A stretch of DNA of 64,000 bases from Acanthosepion pharaonis. Taxonomy: Eukaryota; Mollusca; Cephalopoda; Sepiida; Sepiidae. Below the pieces are notes generated by a model that made no database searches, was not told the DNA's origin, and saw nothing but the letters and a program-made list of their open reading frames with translations. The stretch lies in the NCBI GenBank assembly GCA_903632075.3, contig CAHIKZ030005439.1:1703501-1767500 (forward strand), written 5' to 3'. Below are positions 58,441 through 64,000 of the stretch, one piece after another. The translations under genes and the position numbers were made by a program. How positions within the stretch are numbered: the stretch's first letter is position 1; every line of letters starts with the position of its first letter.

Positions 58441-58790
58441 AATGTAGACTATTTACATTATTCGGACAATTGTCCTCATCTTTTATTGCCATATTTATCA
58501 ACGTTTCGGCCTTGTTCAGGTGGTTGGAATGTCGAACTGAACCCTTTATTTCGCTCTCTGGGGTAGACTGTTCTAATTCCACGTGCCATGTCTAATGAAT
58601 GTCGGTTATCAGTTATCTCCTGTTAATTCCCCTCTCCAAGTTCTCCACCACTTTAACCAGGTATTGAACTTTGGGTCATGTCACTGGATCTAACTAACGC
58701 CTTTATCCACTGTGTCATGTGTCCTTGAAACGTTGTGATAAATATGGCAAAGATGAGGACAATAGTTCGAATAATGTAGTGTACAATACC
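58441..58790 (-). mobile_element. SINE-like element with two foldback arms, complete copy
   Basis: Arms 58441-58510 and 58726-58790 are inverted copies with 'ttcggacaattgtcctcatc' on the left and its near reverse complement on the right. Between them, on the minus strand, are a tRNA-like box A 'CACAGTGGATAAAGGCG' (near 58698-58715) and box B-like 'AGTTCAATACCTGG' (near 58660-58675). So a polymerase III-type promoter lies inside a structure with inverted ends of about 60 bp. Relatives are at 5597-5990, 9225-9300 and 32605-32790. Confidence 0.75.
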
Positions 58791-59525
58791 CCATCTCAGA
58801 AATATAGACAGATACTTTTTAAGGTTAAAATCACATTGCAATATTAAGCTATTTTATGAAATAACATTGTCTTACCACTATGCAATTCAATTATATTGAC
58901 ATCAAATTCATTGAGCGTTTTTATTTAAAAAATCGAAAACTATTTGCCGTTTTTAGTGTAATTTTAAAATTTGTTAACGAAAACTTATTAAAAATATAAA
59001 ATAAACAATTGACTTCGATGAAAATTCCGCTAAACTTACGAATTAGTGATATTCAGAATTTTTTCTTCTAACTCGTATTCTGTGGATTTAGTTTTTGGAT
59101 TGCAGTTATAAATTTTAAATGATTTTAAATATTACGTTGTTTTTGATTTTTTTTATTTTTCTTTAAGGAAGTAGTTAAATATTTTTGCGACATTATCGGC
59201 TCTACGCTTAAAAGGGGGGAACAACTCGTGCTTAATAATAAATTTTATTCAAATAAAAATTTCGTATTTCATCGCAATGTTGTCGTGAGAGACCAGCTAT
59301 CAAAAAAAAAAAAAGTTCGCCTTTTGCGTAATGCTTTATTCTAAGGATTAGCATCCAGATTCATTAGATTAAAAATGTATTCCTTTTTAAACATAATCTT
59401 TGTCGCTATTCAGTGGTGAATATTAAAACTTGAATAAGTATATCAAATAAAGATTCAATTAAGTGACGTTTACCTTCATTATTTTTCATGTCTGTATTTA
59501 TTTAATCTTTTCAATAAATTTTAAG

Positions 59526-59708
59526 CCTATGGTCAAATCATGCTGAAAACACCAGTTCTCATTTGATCACTTTAATTTAAGTAGGGTTGAGTCTGGTTAG
59601 TACTTAGATAGAAAACTGCTCGGTAACTGGTATTGTAAGCAACCTCCTACAATCCAAAATAATTTCACTTTAAATAACCCACAAAGGGTTTATAAGCCAT
59701 AAAAATTC
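59526..59708 (+). mobile_element. 5S-rRNA-derived SINE, copy 2
   Basis: About 115 bp align with full-length 5S rRNA from 'CCTATGGTCAAATCATGCTG' to 'GGTATTGTAAGC', with 'GGTTAGTACTTAGATAGAA' as the best kept part. The tail 'ctacaatccaaaataattt' and 'acccacaaagggtttataag' is the same as in copy 1 at 8608-8660. Confidence 0.85.
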
Positions 59709-60061
59709 AATTTAACATTTTAAGTTGTTCTTATGCTTTTCCTGCAAAAAAGCGTTTTCTTGTGTTGCATCAGTTTTAATAAATCACTTTGGCATTAAGA
59801 TACTTAATGCAAATAGATTCCATGCATGTGCACGTATGTGTGTGGGGCTAAGAACATTCACTTTCTGACTATGGCACTTGGGTTTGAATCGTCAGGACAG
59901 AAACTACTTGATGTTATCAGTCTGGATAAGTTATCCAAGCATGTGAGTGGCACCTTTGTGTAGTCCTTGGAAATCATACCACAGTGAAGTGCCTGCCTTG
60001 TTAGCAGGGGTGACCTGAGTTTTGTGAGTAGAATTGGGTTGGTGGAACTATTCAAAAGTCA

Positions 60062-60270
60062 TTAATAGTTATGCTAGCACAAAGTCACGACTTCTTGTGA
60101 TCATAGTTTTGAATCCCTGGGCCTGTTCAAATTGATGATCGTGCCAGATACTGTAACTAAGATCTGCTCAGTGTAGTTGTAGTGTAAACCACAAGTGGAC
60201 TTGGTGGGTGCTGAATAAATCTTAAGACAGTAACTTTCCCAAGGAAAGCAATGCATTGCACAAAACCAAT
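60062..60270 (+). mobile_element. possible tRNA-like SINE
   Basis: A box-A-like 'TTATGCTAGCACAAAG' (60068) is followed 30 bp on by box-B-like 'TAGTTTTGAATCCCTGG' (60104). Only one copy was seen in the window, so it could be a decayed tRNA or chance. Confidence 0.35.
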
Positions 60271-61650
60271 GTAACTAATATATTCTTTCTGTAACTGAAC
60301 ACATCATTTGTCAAATGAACTAGATATTGATGGTAATTAGTACATAAATAACTTTAAAAACTATAAGTGAAAAACGTCTTAAGCAGACATTTGTATTTAA
60401 CACTTGGTTTACTGTTCAAATAATATTTAACAGGGTTCAAAAAATGCCTTCAGAAAAAAAAATTTCTTGTACAGACTATAAAGAGACATACTTTTTGTAA
60501 TTTTAAATAATAAACACTGCATTAATAATTTATTCTTTCAAATACTTTTTACTAGTTCTTCCTTTCACTTACTGTTTATTGGGTGGTGGGATGTGTGGGT
60601 GGCATAAAATAGACATCACTGCTGTCTTACCATACTCTTTCTTGGCTTGTTTTGTTTTTATTTAATTCTAAAACTTGTTCTATCAATTCAAGTGATTCGG
60701 CATAATTAAAAAAAAAAATTTGGACAATGGGTGAGGAGTGCTTGGTTGACAGGTCTAATGTAGTCTATTAACTTTATTTGGGACCCATTCAATTTTACCA
60801 GATCCCACAAATCACCATCAGCGTGTTCTGGGGACTGACTAAAATAAAAACCTATCAACATGCGCACACACTTCTCAGCTAGTTATGCTAGATTATACAT
60901 GATAATCTGGTTGCTGTCATCCCTTAGGCTAACTTATAATGCTTGTCTTCTAGTCCAAAGAACTTCTTTCGGCTTCTAAAGGCAAAACATAAAAACAATC
61001 TTTGGGGTGTATAATTATTTCCTTGTGTCTAAAGTCTGCCACTAATTAAACGTGTTGCTCTATATCTGAAACTCTTAAAGAGAAACTATATATGATGTGA
61101 TGAAATGGAGTTTAAATTCTTGGACTTATTTTGGGAGACAAAACTCTCACAATTGTATTTCAGTATACTAATCTTGTAGATCTATGCAAGGCTCAGATTT
61201 TCATTATTGCTCACAGATTTTAGTGCTGCTTGGTTACTAAACTTTGAATTATCTTATACCTTATTAAAGTATAAATATTTTCCCTGAAACTTAATCTGTA
61301 TGTTTATTGAAAAGTATGTCAGTGTCCAAGAATGAACGTATGAATTACTGACAGAATAAAGCTAGGTACTCTACTAATTCAGTATACCTAAGCTGAGGAG
61401 TGTTTAGTGACCCCCCCCACACACACACACAATTTTTAACAATCTGTCACCAATCTCTTATTTTCTTATGTCATGTATGGTCACCACACTTTTGAAATGG
61501 GCATGTTTATACATAAAAAAAAAAAGTTGAAAATTAAATTTTCACTTAATAAACCTAACAAGGACATTTTGGGAGAAGTTTTTTGAAACTTTATAAATTA
61601 TAATTAAAAAAAAAATAATTTTTTTTTTTTCTTCAGACTATAATATCCTT

Positions 61651-61673
61651 TATATATATATATATATATATAT
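61651..61673. repeat. TA microsatellite
   Basis: Short TA run in intron 2. Confidence 0.85.
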
Positions 61674-61918
61674 AATTTACAAAAGCAATTAAAAACTTAT
61701 CTAATTACATAGTTTTATTGCAGTTTTTATCTTACAATTTGGAGCAGGTTTTCAATAACTGTAACTGTTTGAAAAAATGCATTTAACTAATAAAACAAAT
61801 TTGGAGGATTTAATTTCATAAAATTAAGTGGGGGTGCAAATATAATAAGAAAAAATACTTTTACCAAGATTTTCTAAAAATAATTTCAAAAATAAATTAT
61901 GAAAATCAGACAATTATT

Positions 61919-61957
<39 letters not shown>

Positions 61958-62437
61958 AAAAATTTCCAAATTAATGTGTTAAATTTTCATGGCAATTTCT
62001 GTTATACTGACACATAAAAGGAGGGAAAAAAATTAACCAAAATTTTGAAGATGTTACAACTAAAGTTTTAAAAAAAATAATTACAAAATATTTTGGTCTT
62101 TCTTCTTAGTAACATTTGGGGAAATCTTTTTTTATTGTTTGGAGCCCCCCCCCCCACTCACCACCACCAGCAAATTAGTGGGGGTACCTAAATAAGGCTA
62201 TTATAATGGTGCATGTGGTAGTAACAAAACTGTAAATCAGGCTTAGAATATTGCTAAATTTAAATGTTTGAATGACATGTGACCAAAATTTTGCAATTCT
62301 TAAAAAAAAAAAAAATTTTTAACAATAAATCAAAGGAATATGAATAGCAGCTGACATTATTTTCAGGCATAAATTTAGAAAGCTTGAAATGCCTATCTAA
62401 ACTTTTAATTTGATAGTTGTTTTCTTTTCTATTCCAG

Positions 62438-62539
62438 TTATATGCATCTTCATCGAAAAAAAGACGAACGAAAGATGATTTTTACACTTTCTGCACCATA
62501 GTGCTATCATATACTCAATATGAATCTCTTAAACGAGAG
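62438..62539 (+). CDS. PHF13/PHF23-like gene, coding exon 3
   Basis: 34 codons, phase 0 at both ends, between TTCTATTCCAG and GAG|GTAAGG. The sequence has the block KKRRTKDDFYTFCTIVLSYT. The N-termini of vertebrate PHF13 and PHF23 carry a closely similar block: Lys/Arg-rich, then R-T-x-x-D/E-F-x-x-F-C-x-x-V-L-x-Y, followed by Lys-Glu-Glu. PHF13 reads H3K4me3 through a C-terminal PHD finger and acts in chromatin organisation in the nucleus. The PHD finger would lie beyond this window, so the family call rests on this block alone. Basic residues at 7-10 could be a nuclear signal. No other domain is visible in the exon. Confidence 0.72.
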
Positions 62540-63148
62540 GTAAGGAAGGTTTCTCTCTTAATTTCAAGCATCTTTGACATGCAGACAATAAATCCTCTTG
62601 TTAGCTTGATCCTGCATAACTAAAATTGTTTATTGTGAAGCACAGAATGTTGGATAATTTATGAAAATACATGAACAGTGCAATGGTGAGAGGGAATCAT
62701 GGAAAATAATTGTATATTGTTTTGTATGCTGAAAGCAAAAGAATTTGTTTACAATATTAAGAAAAAAAAAAAAAAAAGAAAAATATATACACTGCCCTAT
62801 ATGTACTTAATGTAATTGCTTAATTTAAAAATTTTATAAAATTGACCTTAAAACTTTATTCATCTAATAGTGGCCATTGTAGTTTATCATTTTTACTTGT
62901 TGCTAGTAATTGTTAGGATGTTAAAATTCTGCTTGAAATTTAATATTTTATTTTTCACTTCAATTTACTTCTAGGAAGTTAATCCTAATTACTTAAATAA
63001 GATTTAGAGCCATTATATTTAAGCTTTATAATGATTTTATTTTTATATTTATAGTAGCTTTGATTTAAAAATCTTTGAAAAGCCTTTTTATGTGTTTGTT
63101 TCTCATGAATCTTGAGATAGTAAGTTTGAATTTTTATTTGATTTTTAG
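62540..63148 (+). other. intron 3 of the PHF13/PHF23-like gene
   Basis: Starts GTAAGG and ends 'tttttatttgatttttag'. 609 bp, AT-rich, with an A-run near 62763. Nothing else seen. Confidence 0.7.
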
Positions 63149-64000
63149 GAATTGCGGCAACAAAACAACATTAGCCCTGTTGGCAGTGGAGGTAGTGCTG
63201 CAGACAGCTATTCCTCTGACAGCACAGCGTCTCTCTCCTCAAGTAGTCTTCAAGAATGCCTTCAAGATAGTTTACAAGATGGCTTGCCTGTTGACAGAGT
63301 GCAGCAGCCGACACAAGACACTACTCCGACTGCCATCAGCAGCAGTAGCAATCCACTGAATGAAAGAGTGACCACACCACATCAATCACCTAAACAGCAG
63401 CAGCAGCAGTTTTTAAAGCAGCAGCAAGCCCCAAAACATCAACTGCAGACTGTGAAACCATCACAACAGCCACTCCAGCAATCTAAACAGCCTCAGCAGC
63501 CTAACTTGAAGCAGTCACCTCTCTCTAAAAATCCACTTTCAGTATATGATGTTAAACACAAACAGCCTAAACAGCAACAGCCTAAGCAGTCACAACCACA
63601 GCAGCAGCCTAAGCAGTCACAACCACAGCAGCAGCAGCAACAAACATCGCCTAAACATCAACAACCCCAGATCAAGCAAGAACCATCAGCACCTACTCAA
63701 CCCACCCCACTCACTGTGACCCCAACTTCAACATCAATGACTCAGTCACATCACCAAAATACCACTAATCGAGTGGAAAGCAAAATATCCCCTAAAGTAA
63801 TTAAACTAGAACCGTCTACTTATTCCCCACAAGAGCAAAATTCTCACCAAGAGCAATTACCAGAAGATAAGAAACCAAATAGATTTGAATTATTACAGCG
63901 GCCAAAGCAAGAAGAAAATTTCTCTGCAGGAGGAAAACAGAAGATACATATTAAGAAAGAGGTGGTTGAAGATGAAGAAGTATTGAAGGATAAGGAAAAT
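63149..64000 (+). CDS. PHF13/PHF23-like gene, coding exon 4 (5' part, runs off the window)
   Basis: 284 codons remain open to the window edge, in phase with exon 3. It begins ELRQQNNISPVGSGGSAADS, a Ser-rich acidic stretch (SSDSTASLSSSSLQ) like the one that follows the conserved block in vertebrate PHF13. Then comes a Gln/Pro/Lys-rich region with repeated KQPKQQQPKQ and QSQPQQQ units, and a final Lys/Glu-rich part. Three psi-K-x-E sites (IKQE, IKLE, IKKE) fit SUMO attachment consensus. Such regions are disordered and typical of transcription or chromatin proteins. An overlapping ATG frame (63075-63359) is in another phase and is not the gene. The vertebrate relatives lack so long a Gln-rich insert. 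Confidence 0.82.
63397..63645 (+). repeat. CAG/CAA-rich coding repeat
   Basis: Runs of CAG and CAA codons (poly-Gln to 7 residues) alternate with CCT AAG, giving Pro-Lys-Gln units. The longest pure CAG run is 5 codons at 63399-63413. Length polymorphism is likely. Confidence 0.85.

Larger units (their letters stand above)
52647..62437 (+). other. intron 2 of the PHF13/PHF23-like gene (9.8 kb)
   Basis: Starts GTAAGT and ends 'cttttctattccag'. It holds a perfect hairpin (57416-57461), T-runs of 38 and 34 bases, a foldback element (58441-58790), a 5S-derived SINE (59526-59708), a possible SINE (60062-60270) and a TA run (61651-61673). The left half, to about 57 kb, keeps more CpG than the right by eye. 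No further exon was recognised inside. Confidence 0.65.

Noticed and set aside
63075..63359. 94-codon plus frame
   Set aside because: Overlaps exon 4 in another phase. The true phase follows the splice acceptor at 63148 and stays open to the window end.

Overview
This window comes from an animal nuclear genome. It is AT-rich, with long introns, GT-AG splice sites, no operons, many TA and TACA microsatellites, and a dense mix of Ty3/gypsy, Penelope, jockey/CR1-type LINE, Tc1/mariner, P-element and SINE copies. The mix, the tRNA-type SINE and the sequence style suggest a mollusc, most likely a cephalopod. That placement is an inference from style and was not tested by search.

Left part (1 to about 34 kb) is a transposon graveyard. 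In order it holds: a tRNA-derived SINE; a compact gag-poor Ty3/gypsy element with two near-identical ~130 bp LTRs (611-4410); a Penelope-like fragment; a SINE-like element with foldback ends; a dead mariner; a perfect 60 bp palindrome beside a 5S-rRNA-derived SINE; a minus-strand retroviral-type pol fragment; a second Penelope copy on the minus strand, with its tail sequence repeated in inverted orientation; and a second, decayed gypsy copy (13.7-21.2 kb) split by a P-element/THAP9-like transposon whose transposase is nearly open. Next come two Tc1-type remnants, the second split by a minus-strand LINE, and a gypsy element with 7 bp LTR inverted ends and a 4 bp target duplication (27.9-31.3 kb). 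A 599 bp foldback element built from two converging mariner 5' ends closes this part.

Right part (about 34 to 64 kb) is mostly unique, T-rich non-coding DNA with few transposons. It carries the one recognisable host gene, on the plus strand. Four exons with matching splice phases (51324-51345, 52606-52646, 62438-62539, 63149 to beyond the window end) encode the N-terminal part of a nuclear protein. It has the short conserved N-terminal block of PHF13/PHF23 followed by a long Gln/Pro-rich region. The PHD finger expected at the C-terminus lies outside the window. The last exon is open to the window edge and its real frame differs from the short ATG-initiated frame that overlaps it. A CpG-containing block near 34.0-34.2 kb ending in a splice-donor-like site could be a 5' non-coding exon or promoter, and plus-strand T-richness by eye from there onward would fit transcription through the whole right half.

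No tRNA gene, CRISPR array or intact transposon was found. Every transposon reading frame seen carries at least one stop, frameshift or truncation.
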